A stretch of DNA of 64,000 nucleotides from Treponema sp. J25 (GTDB lineage: Bacteria; Spirochaetota; Spirochaetia; Treponematales; Breznakiellaceae). How positions within the stretch are numbered: the stretch's first letter is position 1; every line of letters starts with the position of its first letter. Below the pieces are notes generated by a model that saw only the letters and a list, made by a program, of their open reading frames with translations, did not search any database and was not told the DNA's origin. A program made the translations under genes and the position numbers. Below, in pieces: positions 1 to 8,159 of the stretch. The stretch covers positions 124,001-188,000 of the forward strand of contig NZ_PTQW01000013.1 of the NCBI RefSeq assembly GCF_004343725.1. Direction: 5' to 3'.

Positions 1-1
1 C

Positions 2-784
2 AAAATTTTAAGTCATCGGAGGGACCTTATCCAGTTTTTGCCGGTCATCATATTCTGCCATGAAGACATGGCTTTCATAAAGGGAACACCCGAACAGAGA
101 CGCTGGTTTTTTGATCAGGTGATAAGTCTTTGGGATCCCCTTTATCTTGATACGCTTCAGAGATATAAGCAGGTTTTAAAGAACAGAAATTGGCTATTAA
201 GAAACCAGGATACTCGGACATTAGACGCCATAGATTTTCAATTTGTCCAGTATGGTCTGATACTCATAGAAAAACGTCAAAAGGCCGTGGAAAGGTTTTC
301 TCAGGTTTTTTCTGAGTTGTTTTACAAAGTGGCTGGCCTGGAGGGTATTCAGATTCAATACCGGTCTTCATGGAAAGAGGGGGATCAGAACATAATTCTG
401 CGCAATTTAGAGCTTATTAGAAATAAAGAGTTGGATTTCGGCGTAAGTCTCTCGGGTCCTCACCGGGATAGGTATCTTTTTGTTCGCAATTCTGAATCCT
501 TTTCTGAGTACGCTTCCACTGGACAGGTACGACTTTTATCTCTTCTTCTTAGGATAGCTCAGGCCCGGGAATTTACTGAGAAAACAGGTCAACTTCCCAT
601 TTTATTGCTCGATGATGTTCTTCTTGAATTAGACCCAGAAAAGCGCAAGAAAATAGCCAGCGTTTTACCCGCCTATGAGCAGGCCTTTTACACGTTTCTT
701 CCTGAGGAGCCCTATGATAGGTATGCAAAAGGTGAAATCCTTGTGTATACTGTGCGGGATGGTGTCTTAGAAAGGAAAGCGTGA
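2..784 (+). CDS. recF: DNA replication/repair protein RecF (5' end outside window)
   Basis: This is the C-terminal 260 residues of RecF, the SMC-like ATPase that helps load RecA at single-strand gaps. The frame is open to the left edge, so the N-terminus with the Walker A motif lies outside the window. Visible family marks are a RecF-type KGTPEQRRWFFD segment near the start, SGPHRDR in the middle, the ABC-type signature region STGQVRLLSLLLRIA, and the Walker B/D-loop LLLDDVLLELD. Its place before dciA, rpmH and rnpA is the usual dnaA-dnaN-recF neighbourhood, so the replication origin is probably a few kb to the left. The next gene starts one base after its stop. Confidence 0.96.
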   Translation, partial: KILSHRRDLIQFLPVIIFCHEDMAFIKGTPEQRRWFFDQVISLWDPLYLDTLQRYKQVLKNRNWLLRNQDTRTLDAIDFQFVQYGLILIEKRQKAVERFSQVFSELFYKVAGLEGIQIQYRSSWKEGDQNIILRNLELIRNKELDFGVSLSGPHRDRYLFVRNSESFSEYASTGQVRLLSLLLRIAQAREFTEKTGQLPILLLDDVLLELDPEKRKKIASVLPAYEQAFYTFLPEEPYDRYAKGEILVYTVRDGVLERKA

Positions 785-785
785 T

Positions 786-1346
786 ATGAAAAAAGCGGCA
801 GAAATTTTATCTGCTTTTTTGGATGATTCTCTCCTTGCAAAAGGACAGCAGTATTCAGCCCTTTTCAATGCCTGGAAAGAGATAGCCGGTGAACAAATTG
901 CAGCTCATTCTAGAATTCGAGAATTTGAAAAGTCTATTATCATCGTGGAAGCGGAGCATCCCGGCTGGATACAGCTCTTACAGACGAAACAACGATATTT
1001 TATAGACGCTTTTCAAAAGAAATTCCCTGAACTTCAAATTCGCGGTATCTGTTTTAAGTTAGCCTTTGAAAAAATCTCAAACAAAGAATACGAAGAAAAA
1101 GAAAAAAAGATAGATGACGATTCGGAAAATAATGTATTGCAAGAAAATAGTGAGAATTTCCAGAAAAAAGATGATAGACCGGAGACAACATTAAAAGCCC
1201 AGGATCTTTCTGCAATGTCAGAAGAGAAAATATATTCTTCAATCAATGAAGATATTTATAAGAATATACATGATAAAGAATTGGTTGAACGTTTGAAACG
1301 CCTGGAGAAGGAAATAAAGAAAAGATGGGGAGAATCAAGCAGTTGA
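786..1346 (+). CDS. dciA: DUF721 / DciA-family protein
   Basis: A 186-residue protein. Residues 1-95 match the DUF721 fold: an N-terminal helix with AAEILSAFLDDSLLAKG, a conserved tryptophan region FNAWKEIAGEQIAAHS, then HPGWIQLLQTKQ. DUF721 proteins include DciA, the ancestral loader of the replicative helicase DnaB in bacteria that lack DnaC/DnaI, and a role in replication fits the recF neighbourhood. The C-terminal half (about 100-186) is highly charged, rich in Glu and Lys, and probably disordered or coiled-coil. It starts one base after the recF stop, behind an AAAGGA-type ribosome site, so the two are translationally coupled. The helicase-loading role is inferred from the family. Confidence 0.85.
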   Translation: MKKAAEILSAFLDDSLLAKGQQYSALFNAWKEIAGEQIAAHSRIREFEKSIIIVEAEHPGWIQLLQTKQRYFIDAFQKKFPELQIRGICFKLAFEKISNKEYEEKEKKIDDDSENNVLQENSENFQKKDDRPETTLKAQDLSAMSEEKIYSSINEDIYKNIHDKELVERLKRLEKEIKKRWGESSS

Positions 1347-1372
1347 CCAAAGGCAAGTTCATATTTTATACT
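1343..1372 (+). promoter_or_regulatory. Sigma-70-type promoter for rpmH-rnpA-yidD-yidC
   Basis: A -35 box TTGACC (1343-1348) and a -10 box TATACT (1367-1372) are separated by 18 bases and overlap the dciA stop. Transcription would start near 1379, leaving a leader of about 28 bases with AAGGAG before rpmH. Predicted from sequence only. Confidence 0.6.
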
Positions 1373-1406
1373 GCCTTGCCGTTATATTAGCTAAGGAGAT
1401 TGTTTC

Positions 1407-1562
1407 ATGAAGCGTACATATCAACCCAGCAAGGTAAAGCGGAACCGGAAATTTGGGTTCCGTGCTCGTATGAAGACCCGGGGTGGACGGCTTGTTCTGA
1501 AACGGCGACGGGCAAAAGGGCGGATAAAGTTAACTGTTTCGGATGAGAAGAAGCCGTACTAA
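1407..1562 (+). CDS. rpmH: 50S ribosomal protein L34
   Basis: A 51-residue, very basic protein that begins [20 protein letters not shown] and continues with the family pattern [18 protein letters not shown]. This is ribosomal protein L34 of the large subunit, only slightly longer than the usual 44-46 residues because of a short acidic/basic tail (SDEKKPY). A good ribosome site (AAGGAG, 1393-1398) lies 8 bases before the ATG. It is the first gene of the conserved rpmH-rnpA-yidD-yidC operon, and rnpA begins two bases after its stop codon. Confidence 0.97.
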   Translation: MKRTYQPSKVKRNRKFGFRARMKTRGGRLVLKRRRAKGRIKLTVSDEKKPY

Positions 1563-1564
1563 AT

Positions 1565-1924
1565 GTGACTGAACTGTCATTTCGTTTTAGAAAATGCGAG
1601 CGTTTGAAGGACAAAAAGGAGATCCAGCGACTGTTTAAGGAGGGAAAAAAGTGTTCCTGCGAAGGGGCAAAGCTTTTTTTCCAGGGAAACCATTTATCCC
1701 ACAATAGAGTTGTTTTTACCTGTGCTCGAAACTACGGAAATGCGGTTCAGCGAAATTATTCCCGGCGTTTAAGCCGGGAAGCCTATCGGCTAATGAAACA
1801 CCAGCTTTTTTCAGGTTATGATATTGTAGTACTGATATATCCGGGGAAAGACGAATTTCAGGAACGATTGAAGCAACTGCAGGTTTTGTTTAAAAAGGCT
1901 GGTTTACTACGGAGAACAGAGTGA
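1565..1924 (+). CDS. rnpA: Ribonuclease P protein component
   Basis: A 119-residue basic protein that binds the RNase P RNA and helps mature the 5' ends of tRNAs. The family signature is clear: [13 protein letters not shown] (RNxxRR..RE) at about residues 60-72, preceded by [13 protein letters not shown]. The N-terminal [22 protein letters not shown] matches typical RnpA starts, which supports the GTG at 1565. That GTG overlaps an ATGTGA start-stop hexamer just after the rpmH stop. Its own stop overlaps the yidD start by four bases (GTGA), so rpmH, rnpA and yidD are tightly coupled. Confidence 0.96.
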   Translation: MTELSFRFRKCERLKDKKEIQRLFKEGKKCSCEGAKLFFQGNHLSHNRVVFTCARNYGNAVQRNYSRRLSREAYRLMKHQLFSGYDIVVLIYPGKDEFQERLKQLQVLFKKAGLLRRTE

Positions 1925-2142
1925 AGAAGTTGTTAATGCGCTTGATGATAGGGTTGATCAAAGGGTATCAATACGCTATTTCTCCGCATTTTCCTCCGAG
2001 TTGTCGCTATACTCCTACCTGTTCTACCTACGCTCTCACGGCTATTGAGAAATATGGGCCTTTTAAAGGTACATGGTTGGCTATTAAACGTATTCTCCGA
2101 TGTCATCCTTTTCATCCGGGGGGGTATGATCCCGTTCCCTGA
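1921..2142 (+). CDS. yidD: Membrane protein insertion efficiency factor YidD
   Basis: A 73-residue protein with the YidD hallmarks: an amphipathic N-terminus ([19 protein letters not shown]), conserved cysteines in [19 protein letters not shown] and [15 protein letters not shown]. YidD is a peripheral inner-membrane protein that assists Sec/YidC-dependent insertion. It starts with GTG, overlaps the rnpA stop by four bases, and sits 19 bases before yidC, the usual gene order. Length is normal for the family. Confidence 0.96.
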   Translation: MKKLLMRLMIGLIKGYQYAISPHFPPSCRYTPTCSTYALTAIEKYGPFKGTWLAIKRILRCHPFHPGGYDPVP

Positions 2143-2161
2143 AGAATAATGAGGAATACCT

Positions 2162-3982
2162 ATGAGTGAAGAAAAGCGAGTTCTTTTGGCGGTTAGTCTT
2201 TCGGTTGTGGTGATTACCGTAAGCATGATGTTGCAGGTTTATCTTGCTCCGCCCCCGAGTTCCCCGCAGGATTCAGCTGCCCAAACCTCTGGAATCCAGA
2301 GCCCAGACGCAATCCAATCAAACGAAACCTTTCAGGCACATAAGGCTGATACAGCAAACGCTTCTCCCCCGATGGATATTCTGTTAGCAGGGACAGCCTC
2401 GGAAGAGGTGCAGTTACAGGAAGAACGGGTAGTTATAGAAACGGACCTAGTTCGGGTTGTCCTGAGCAATAAGGGCGGGGATGTGGTTTCTTATAAACTC
2501 AAGGAACATCGGGACCACGATGATTTTGTGGAAATGGTTCTGCCGGGAACGGGTGAGTCCCATGCCTTTACGCTAGCCTTTGGTGGTATTGACGCGGTTC
2601 CTCGAACGGAGTTTTTTCATATAAATCGCGTGTCAGACAAGATTGTAGAATTCTATCGCGATTATAAGATTCCCGTTTCTAACGGAGAAAAAGAAGGAGT
2701 TTTTCGTTTAACTAAGCGGTACGAATTTAAACCCCAGGAATACCTCTTTGAACTTTCCGTCACTATAGATGGGGGATATTCTATTCCCTCTCTTAACTTT
2801 AATGGCGCCGCCTATACGTTAGAATTTGGTCCCCAAATAGGTCCCCGTTTTGAAAAGCTTACCCAGAATTATGAGTACCGGAATTATTATGTTTACACCA
2901 ATGGGAAGCGTAAACAAGAAAAGGTAAATAATAAGAGCCCCACAATTGTAAATGAGCGAATTTCCTGGGCTGCCATAGCAGGAAAATATTTTACGTTTAT
3001 TGCCATTCCTGATGCTACGCCGTATACCTATGCATTTTCTGCGGTTCCTGTGGCGGGTATGCCGGAAACGTCTCGGTTTTATATTGTACGGCCCGCTCTG
3101 AATGGTTCCCGTACTACCGATGTCTATCGATTTTATTTAGGGCCAAAAACTCAAAATGCTCTGGCCCGATATGATCAATCAGATAAAAATAGTTTTAAGT
3201 TACGGGATATGAACCTTACCGCCGTAGCTGATACCAGTGGTATTTTGGGGCCCCTTGAGGTAGTTTTGAAGTGGTTTTTACTGTTGTTCTATCGAATTAT
3301 ACCAAATTATGGGGTGGCCATTATTTTCCTCACCATTTTGGTAAAGCTGATATTATTCCCCCTTACCAAAAAGAGTTCCGAATCTACCCTTAGGATGCAA
3401 GAGCTGGCCCCAAAAATAAAGGAAATACAAGAAAAATATAAAGATAATCCCAACAAAATGAATCTGGAAATGGCCGAGTTCTACAAAAAAGAAGGGTACA
3501 ATCCCCTTTCCGGCTGTTTACCCATGTTGCTTCAAATACCGATTTTCTTTGCCATGTACAATCTTTTTAATAACCATTTTGATCTGCGGGGGGCTATGTT
3601 TATCCCTGGATGGATCCCCGATCTTTCCCGGCCCGAATCGGTATACAGTTTTGCACCTTACCGAATTCCGCTGTTGAACTGGAGTGATATCCGGTTATTG
3701 CCGTTCATTTATCTTGTGTCTCAACTTTTGTATGGAAAGGTTACCCAGACACCGGACCAGCAGTCTAATGCCCAGATGAAAATGATGTTGTATCTGATGC
3801 CTATTATGTTCTTCTTTATCCTCTATGAGGTTCCTTCGGGGCTTCTTATTTACTGGATCATGTCTAACCTGTTAACCTTGGTCCAGCAACTGGCTTTGAA
3901 CAAGTATTTGGCGGCGTACCGGGAACGAATTCGGGCTGCTGTAAAAGAGCCGGTTATAGCACCCCGTCGGAAAAAGAAATAG
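2162..3982 (+). CDS. yidC: Membrane protein insertase YidC
   Basis: A 606-residue Gram-negative-type YidC. Residues 7-27 form the first membrane helix, about 60-350 form the large periplasmic P1 domain, and 370-585 form the conserved insertase core with five hydrophobic segments (for example VAIIFLTILVKLILFPLTKKS, then LSGCLPMLLQIPIFFAMYNLF). The tail is basic (PVIAPRRKKK), as expected for ribosome contact. The protein inserts membrane proteins alone or with SecYEG. It lies in the rpmH-rnpA-yidD-yidC-khpB order. The start ATG follows a GAGGAA-type site. Confidence 0.97.
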   Translation: MSEEKRVLLAVSLSVVVITVSMMLQVYLAPPPSSPQDSAAQTSGIQSPDAIQSNETFQAHKADTANASPPMDILLAGTASEEVQLQEERVVIETDLVRVVLSNKGGDVVSYKLKEHRDHDDFVEMVLPGTGESHAFTLAFGGIDAVPRTEFFHINRVSDKIVEFYRDYKIPVSNGEKEGVFRLTKRYEFKPQEYLFELSVTIDGGYSIPSLNFNGAAYTLEFGPQIGPRFEKLTQNYEYRNYYVYTNGKRKQEKVNNKSPTIVNERISWAAIAGKYFTFIAIPDATPYTYAFSAVPVAGMPETSRFYIVRPALNGSRTTDVYRFYLGPKTQNALARYDQSDKNSFKLRDMNLTAVADTSGILGPLEVVLKWFLLLFYRIIPNYGVAIIFLTILVKLILFPLTKKSSESTLRMQELAPKIKEIQEKYKDNPNKMNLEMAEFYKKEGYNPLSGCLPMLLQIPIFFAMYNLFNNHFDLRGAMFIPGWIPDLSRPESVYSFAPYRIPLLNWSDIRLLPFIYLVSQLLYGKVTQTPDQQSNAQMKMMLYLMPIMFFFILYEVPSGLLIYWIMSNLLTLVQQLALNKYLAAYRERIRAAVKEPVIAPRRKKK

Positions 3983-4027
3983 GATCAGCTGATTTTTACG
4001 AGCAATCTTTCTCGCGAGGAGACGCGT

Positions 4028-4708
4028 ATGGTATATGAATTTGAAGGTCGAACCGAAAAAGAGGCGATTGATCGGGCGGCCGCTGAATTAGGACTTGAAC
4101 GGGACAAGTTCGATGTGGAGATTCTGGAAACCCAGAAGTCGGGTCTTTTTAAGAAGGGGTATGTTCGTATTCGGGTGCATACCAACGAACCAGCCCCGAA
4201 GAAGACTGCTCCAGTGGGTAAACCTGTGTACGGTAATCCTGAACCGCAGAATGAGTTTGAACAGCAGCTGGTTACCTTTATCAGTACCCTTATTGAAAAA
4301 ATGGGCTATCCCGGTAAAGTCATAATACTGTTCAGAGAGGAGCAAAAGATAGGGATAAAGATTGATTCTGAATTTTCTTCCATCCTTATTGGTAAAAAAG
4401 GAAAGAATCTGGATGCGATTCAACTGCTGGCAAATATTTACACCAATAAGCTGGGATATGATTCTATGAAGATCATAATTGATGCGGAAAATTATCGCAT
4501 CCGTCGGGAAGAATCCCTGGTTCGGCTAGCCTATTCTGTAGCTGATAAGGTCCGTGAGACCAAGGGTTCGATTCTTCTTGAACCAATGAATCCCTTTGAG
4601 CGGCGCCTGATCCATACCACGTTAAATGATATTGCCGATGTAGAAACCAAAAGTGAAGGAGAGGGTTTATATAAACAGGTGCGGGTTTTCTACAAGGGTG
4701 CCCGATAG
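4028..4708 (+). CDS. khpB: RNA-binding protein KhpB (Jag/EloR family)
   Basis: A 226-residue protein with three parts: an N-terminal Jag domain (1-50, YEFEGRTEKEAIDRAAAELG), a KH domain (about 85-160, ILIGKKGKNLDAIQLLANI with the GKKG loop) and a C-terminal R3H domain (about 165-226, with NPFERRLIHTTL carrying the R-x3-H motif). Family members bind RNA and affect cell elongation and division in Gram-positives. The role in spirochaetes is not known to me. A strong site GAGGAG precedes the ATG. It follows yidC by 45 bases and is followed by about 120 bases with no gene and then a terminator. Confidence 0.94.
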   Translation: MVYEFEGRTEKEAIDRAAAELGLERDKFDVEILETQKSGLFKKGYVRIRVHTNEPAPKKTAPVGKPVYGNPEPQNEFEQQLVTFISTLIEKMGYPGKVIILFREEQKIGIKIDSEFSSILIGKKGKNLDAIQLLANIYTNKLGYDSMKIIIDAENYRIRREESLVRLAYSVADKVRETKGSILLEPMNPFERRLIHTTLNDIADVETKSEGEGLYKQVRVFYKGAR

Positions 4709-4831
4709 CACAGTAAGCCAGAGAGTAAGGGAATAGTAGAAGGATCCATACAGTTGAAAAAGCCTTCAAAAATAAACAACGATAGGAATGTAAGCATATT
4801 TCTGTAATATGCCTTCAAGGTTTACAGGTAA

Positions 4832-4870
4832 AAAAAGGGGCTGTTCCCGAAAGGGGCAGCCTTTTTAATT
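4832..4870 (+). terminator. Rho-independent terminator after khpB
   Basis: A GC-rich stem GGCTG/CAGCC (4839-4843 with 4857-4861) continues inward through CCC/GGG and closes on a GAAA tetraloop (4849-4852). It is flanked by an A-run and followed by TTTTT. It probably ends the rpmH-khpB unit. The 120 bases between khpB and the hairpin hold no gene that I can support. Confidence 0.8.
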
Positions 4871-4886
4871 TGAATGAGAGGTTGCC

Positions 4887-5687
4887 ATGAAAAGAAATGT
4901 GATTTGTGTTGTTTTATTATTTTTGACTGTTTCTTTTAAAGGTTTTAGTAAAACAAGCGGCGAGTTCCTGGGTAAAGAACTGTATGAAAAGATTAGTTCT
5001 CAAGGAAAAATAACCTCTGTTCAAACCAAAAAAATGGATCGATTTTTTAATACCCAGGATGAAAAGCTTACTCCTTTGATTCAATCCATGTTCGAAGGGA
5101 AATTTCAGCCAACAGTTATGGTAGAATCCCTCTATCTCTACAAAAAAACAAACCCTAACAACCAGAGACCTTTAAATGAGACAGAAAAAAATCGCCTTTT
5201 TAATAGACTAACTGCTCTTAGTACTCTTACAGGGATCCAGTATTATTCAGCGAGCCGAAAAACCATGAGAACCTTGTATGAAGTTTCCTATTGTATTGAT
5301 CATCCTGAAAGTCGAAAAAAGATCCCCGATCCTTTTTTTCAGGGAATACCTAACAGCGTAACCGTATATGCCTTTCAAAAGGATCTTACCTTCGGAGAAA
5401 ATGTCTACACCTATCGATTCCAATACGATGGAGAAAATTTTTCTTTTCTTCAGAGAAATGAAACCGTGATGAAATATGGTTTTGTTCCAATAATTGATAA
5501 AGGGAACCTCCGAAGTCTTGTGGTGCTCTACGATTGTGACGATGCACTTCTTGTATATATTCTGTCATATGCGCAGGTTGCCCTTCTCCCGGGGATGGAG
5601 GCAAAAATAAAAGATTCCTTTGGGAATCGAGCGGACGCTCTCTATAACTGGCTAGTTGGTTCTATAAAAAAGGAAATGCTCTTTTAA
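4887..5687 (+). CDS. Secreted protein of unknown function (DUF6675-like)
   Basis: A 266-residue protein with a signal peptide (1-21, hydrophobic stretch VICVVLLFLTVSF, likely cleavage after GFS). The mature part is rich in aromatic and charged residues and has no cysteine lipobox, so it is probably periplasmic. I see no catalytic motif. It resembles small treponemal exported proteins grouped, as far as I recall, as DUF6675, but I cannot verify this. It has its own GAGAGG ribosome site, lies just downstream of a strong terminator, and so is likely transcribed alone. The next gene, flaB, points towards it. Confidence 0.75.
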   Translation: MKRNVICVVLLFLTVSFKGFSKTSGEFLGKELYEKISSQGKITSVQTKKMDRFFNTQDEKLTPLIQSMFEGKFQPTVMVESLYLYKKTNPNNQRPLNETEKNRLFNRLTALSTLTGIQYYSASRKTMRTLYEVSYCIDHPESRKKIPDPFFQGIPNSVTVYAFQKDLTFGENVYTYRFQYDGENFSFLQRNETVMKYGFVPIIDKGNLRSLVVLYDCDDALLVYILSYAQVALLPGMEAKIKDSFGNRADALYNWLVGSIKKEMLF

Positions 5688-5799
5688 GAAAGGATTTTTA
5701 CAGTACCAGTTTCCTATTCCTAGAGTCTTAGGACCAAATCAGGTTGATCTATCTGAATAGGGTTCTGCTTGAAAAAGTAAAAAGTATGGTTGCTCGTTT

Positions 5800-5845
5800 T
5801 TCCAAAAAATAAAAAGGGGTTACCCCCTTTACAGGATAACCCCTT
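5800..5845 (-). terminator. Rho-independent terminator of flaB
   Basis: Read on the minus strand, a perfect 9-bp stem AAGGGGTTA/TAACCCCTT (5814-5822 with 5837-5845, loop 14 bases) is followed by a T-rich run. It lies 14 bases beyond the flaB stop, as expected for an abundant structural-protein mRNA. Confidence 0.88.
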
Positions 5846-5858
5846 CCCTTCCCTTGGT

Positions 5859-6719
5859 TTACTGGAGCAACTGCAGGACTCCCTGGCTTCGCTGATTGGC
5901 CTGAGCAAGCATGGCCGTTCCTGCCTGGCTGAGGATCTGGTTCTTGGTATATCCCACCGTTTCCTTCGCCATATCCGTGTCGCGGATCCGTGATTCGGCG
6001 GCCTGTAAATTCTCTGCGCCGATATCGATGCCGCGGATGGCGTGTTCAAGTCGGTTCTGGTAGGCACCCAGATCTGCCCGTTGCTTGTTTACTTTTTTGA
6101 GGGCCTCATCGAGGGTTCCAATAGCACGGTTTGCACTGTCCGGATCTTCCAGAGTAAGAATAGTGTTGTCACCGGGGTTTCGGACACCAAGACCCTTAGC
6201 GGTCATGGTACCGATATACACCCGTTCTCGCTGATCCATGTTTGCCCCAATGTGGAACCACATGGAGGCGGTAACCACGTTTTCGCCCGTTTCTCGGGCA
6301 AACCGTCCGGTGAGCATGTTGAGTCCGTTGAACTGAGCATGGGATGCAATGCGGTCAATTTCATCCACGAGCTGAGAAATTTCAACCTGGATTTGCATCC
6401 GGTCTTCAGCGGTATAAATACCGTTTGAAGCCTGTACTGCCAGTTCACGCATGCGCTGGATGATGTCCTGAGTTTCCTGCAGGTATCCTTCCGCAGTCTG
6501 GATAAATGAGATACCATTAAGCGCATTAGTCGATGCCTGATTCAGACCGCGAATCTGACTGCGCATTTTTTCGGATACCGCTAAACCAGAAGCATCATCA
6601 CCGGCCCGATTGATCCGCAGACCGCTCGAAAGTTTCTCCATGTTCTTGTCCAGATAGGTTTGGGTAACCCGGAGAGAACGATCTGCATACATGGCACTCA
6701 GGTTGTGATTGATGATCAT
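5859..6719 (-). CDS. flaB: Flagellar filament core protein FlaB (flagellin)
   Basis: Core flagellin of the periplasmic flagella, 286 residues, exactly the usual spirochaete FlaB size. The N-terminal D0/D1 region ([16 protein letters not shown], then [18 protein letters not shown]) and the C-terminal region ([18 protein letters not shown], then [15 protein letters not shown]) are both intact, and the short central region lacks the surface domains of external flagellins. I place the start at the ATG at 6719, because AAAGGAG lies 8 bases before it; a GTG nine bases upstream would sit inside the ribosome site. The leader holds a perfect hairpin and, further up, a sigma-28-like promoter. The gene is alone in its unit. 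Confidence 0.97.
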   Translation of the reverse strand: MIINHNLSAMYADRSLRVTQTYLDKNMEKLSSGLRINRAGDDASGLAVSEKMRSQIRGLNQASTNALNGISFIQTAEGYLQETQDIIQRMRELAVQASNGIYTAEDRMQIQVEISQLVDEIDRIASHAQFNGLNMLTGRFARETGENVVTASMWFHIGANMDQRERVYIGTMTAKGLGVRNPGDNTILTLEDPDSANRAIGTLDEALKKVNKQRADLGAYQNRLEHAIRGIDIGAENLQAAESRIRDTDMAKETVGYTKNQILSQAGTAMLAQANQRSQGVLQLLQ

Positions 6720-6743
6720 ACACGACACTCCTTTGGTGTGTTC

Positions 6744-6770
6744 GCAATTTTATACAAAGTATAAAATTGC
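6744..6770 (-). promoter_or_regulatory. Perfect 12-bp hairpin in the flaB leader
   Basis: Arms GCAATTTTATAC (6744-6755) and GTATAAAATTGC (6759-6770) are exact inverse complements around a 3-base centre. On the flaB mRNA the hairpin ends about 9 bases before the ribosome site. It has no following T-run, so it is not a terminator. It could act as an mRNA-stability element, a translational control structure or a protein operator; which of these is unknown. Confidence 0.7.
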
Positions 6771-6897
6771 TATGGCCTCCCTGCCATTCTATAAAGCCTG
6801 TGCTGGAACCCCCTACCCACCAAAGAGAAGGGGAAAATTCCCTGACGCCCATTCGCAAGAACCCAACGGGTATACGAATAGTTTAACGTCTCTCTTA

Positions 6898-6924
6898 CTA
6901 TCGGAATGTTCGCAATTTACTTAA
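6898..6924 (-). promoter_or_regulatory. Sigma-28 (FliA)-like promoter upstream of flaB
   Basis: On the minus strand TTAA (6921-6924) is followed after 15 bases by TCCGATAG (6898-6905), close to the flagellar consensus TAAA-N15-GCCGATAA. This would give a flaB leader of roughly 170 bases that includes the hairpin. An FlgM-like anti-sigma-28 gene is encoded 1.4 kb away, which fits FliA control. Confidence 0.55.
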
Positions 6925-6963
6925 GAATTAAGGGGGGTATGATTGCAAAAATTCGGTGGGTCC

Positions 6964-7359
6964 TTATCCCCGGCGACACCTGGTGCATCCAAGTACGTGT
7001 ACGTGGGATCGGTTGGGACGTTCAAACATTCGAGCAATAAGGTAATCCTTAGGGGAAAGAATCGCTTTACACACCGGACAGGATCGGTCTACAGAACCTT
7101 CCAGGCAATAGGGGCACCCATAGATGTGCATAATCCGGTCGCTATTTCCCATGGCAGGGAATACCGATGACTTTACCCGTTCCCCTTTCATGAGGCGGGT
7201 TCCGCAAACTGGACAAGTTCGGGGATCGCCCGCTTTCCCCTTTGTAGAAACCCCACCTTTGGCTTTTTTTCGGGAAAGCGTAAAAAAAAGATTATACCCA
7301 AACCAGAGAAGAAGGATAGCAATAAGAACTTGCAGGAATAATTGGACGATGGTAAACAT
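6964..7359 (-). CDS. Membrane-anchored zinc-ribbon protein of unknown function
   Basis: A 131-residue protein. Residues 5-27 form one hydrophobic helix (IVQLFLQVLIAILLLWFGYNLFF), followed by a basic linker and a soluble domain with four cysteine pairs: CPVC near residue 49, CPYC near 82, CPVC near 94 and CTRC near 126. This arrangement predicts two zinc ribbons or one double ribbon. I do not recognise a named family. It is transcribed towards flaB, but flaB has its own promoter in the gap. It is divergent from rsmI. An AGGTG ribosome site precedes the ATG. Confidence 0.75.
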   Translation of the reverse strand: MFTIVQLFLQVLIAILLLWFGYNLFFTLSRKKAKGGVSTKGKAGDPRTCPVCGTRLMKGERVKSSVFPAMGNSDRIMHIYGCPYCLEGSVDRSCPVCKAILSPKDYLIARMFERPNRSHVHVLGCTRCRRG

Positions 7360-7386
7360 CGGCTACACCTCATCTTCGATTTTACC

Positions 7387-7415
7387 TTGGCTAAAGCAAC
7401 AAAAGACGGTATACT
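7387..7415 (+). promoter_or_regulatory. Promoter giving a leaderless rsmI transcript
   Basis: TTGGCT (7387-7392), 17 bases, TATACT (7410-7415), then 6 bases to the GTG start codon of rsmI at 7422. Transcription is expected to begin about seven bases past the -10 box, that is on the start codon. There is no Shine-Dalgarno sequence. Confidence 0.7.
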
Positions 7416-7421
7416 TTTTGC

Positions 7422-8114
7422 GTGTCCATATTATATGTGATTGCCACCCCTATTGGGAACCTGGGAGATATAACTATCCGCGCCCTGGAAACATTAAAGA
7501 ACGTGGACCTTGTGGCATGCGAGGATACCCGCCAGACCGCTAAACTGCTCCAGCATTATCAAATATCGGTTCCCCTTATCTCATGTCGAGCGCAGAATGA
7601 GTTAAAAGTAGCCCCCCGTGTTATATCTATCCTGAATGAAGGGAAGCTTTGTGCCTATCTTTCCGATGCGGGGACCCCAGGAATGAGTGATCCGGGGGCT
7701 TTGTTGGTTAGGGCCGTGCTTGAAGCGGGGCATGAGATTATCCCCCTTCCAGGTCCTTCGGCTTTTGCAACCCTGCTGAGTGTAGCCGGGGGGCTTGATA
7801 AGACGGTTACCTTTGAGGGTTTTGTATCCCCAAAAGGAGGAAGGCGGCGAACTCGGTTGGAAGAGCTTATGGAACGCAAAGAAGCGTTTGTTCTGTACGA
7901 GTCTCCCTTTCGTATAGTAAAGTTATTAGAGGATGTTGCCGATATAGATGGTGAACGATATGTATGCGTAGGCCGAGAAATGACCAAGTATCATGAGGAA
8001 TACCTGCGGGGAAGGGTTACTGAGGTACTTGAAAAACTCCGGCAGAGGGGTGATCAAAAAGGTGAATTTTCGGTATACATATCTGGAAAGAAAGATAATA
8101 AGATATTACAATAA
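7422..8114 (+). CDS. rsmI: 16S rRNA (cytidine-1402 2'-O)-methyltransferase
   Basis: A 230-residue SAM-dependent methyltransferase of the tetrapyrrole-methylase fold that modifies C1402 in the decoding centre of 16S rRNA. Motifs: ATPIGNLGDITIRALE near the N-terminus, ACEDTRQTAKLL, the SAM-binding LSDAGTPGMSDPG around residue 87, and PLPGPSAFATLLS. The GTG start is supported by protein similarity (family members begin one to three residues before LYVIATPIGN). No ribosome site is present; instead a promoter places the transcript start at the GTG. It heads a unit with flgM, the Fe-ADH-like gene and a TrmH-type gene. Confidence 0.95.
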   Translation: MSILYVIATPIGNLGDITIRALETLKNVDLVACEDTRQTAKLLQHYQISVPLISCRAQNELKVAPRVISILNEGKLCAYLSDAGTPGMSDPGALLVRAVLEAGHEIIPLPGPSAFATLLSVAGGLDKTVTFEGFVSPKGGRRRTRLEELMERKEAFVLYESPFRIVKLLEDVADIDGERYVCVGREMTKYHEEYLRGRVTEVLEKLRQRGDQKGEFSVYISGKKDNKILQ

Positions 8115-8159
8115 AAGATGCCCCAGAAAAGAACTGGGGGGGAAGGTAGGGGTTGTACC

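Noticed and set aside
6898-6918. Alternative sigma-28 pairing using TAAA at 6915-6918 with the same -10
   Set aside because: The spacing would be 10 bases, too short for sigma-28. TTAA at 6921-6924 gives the correct 15.
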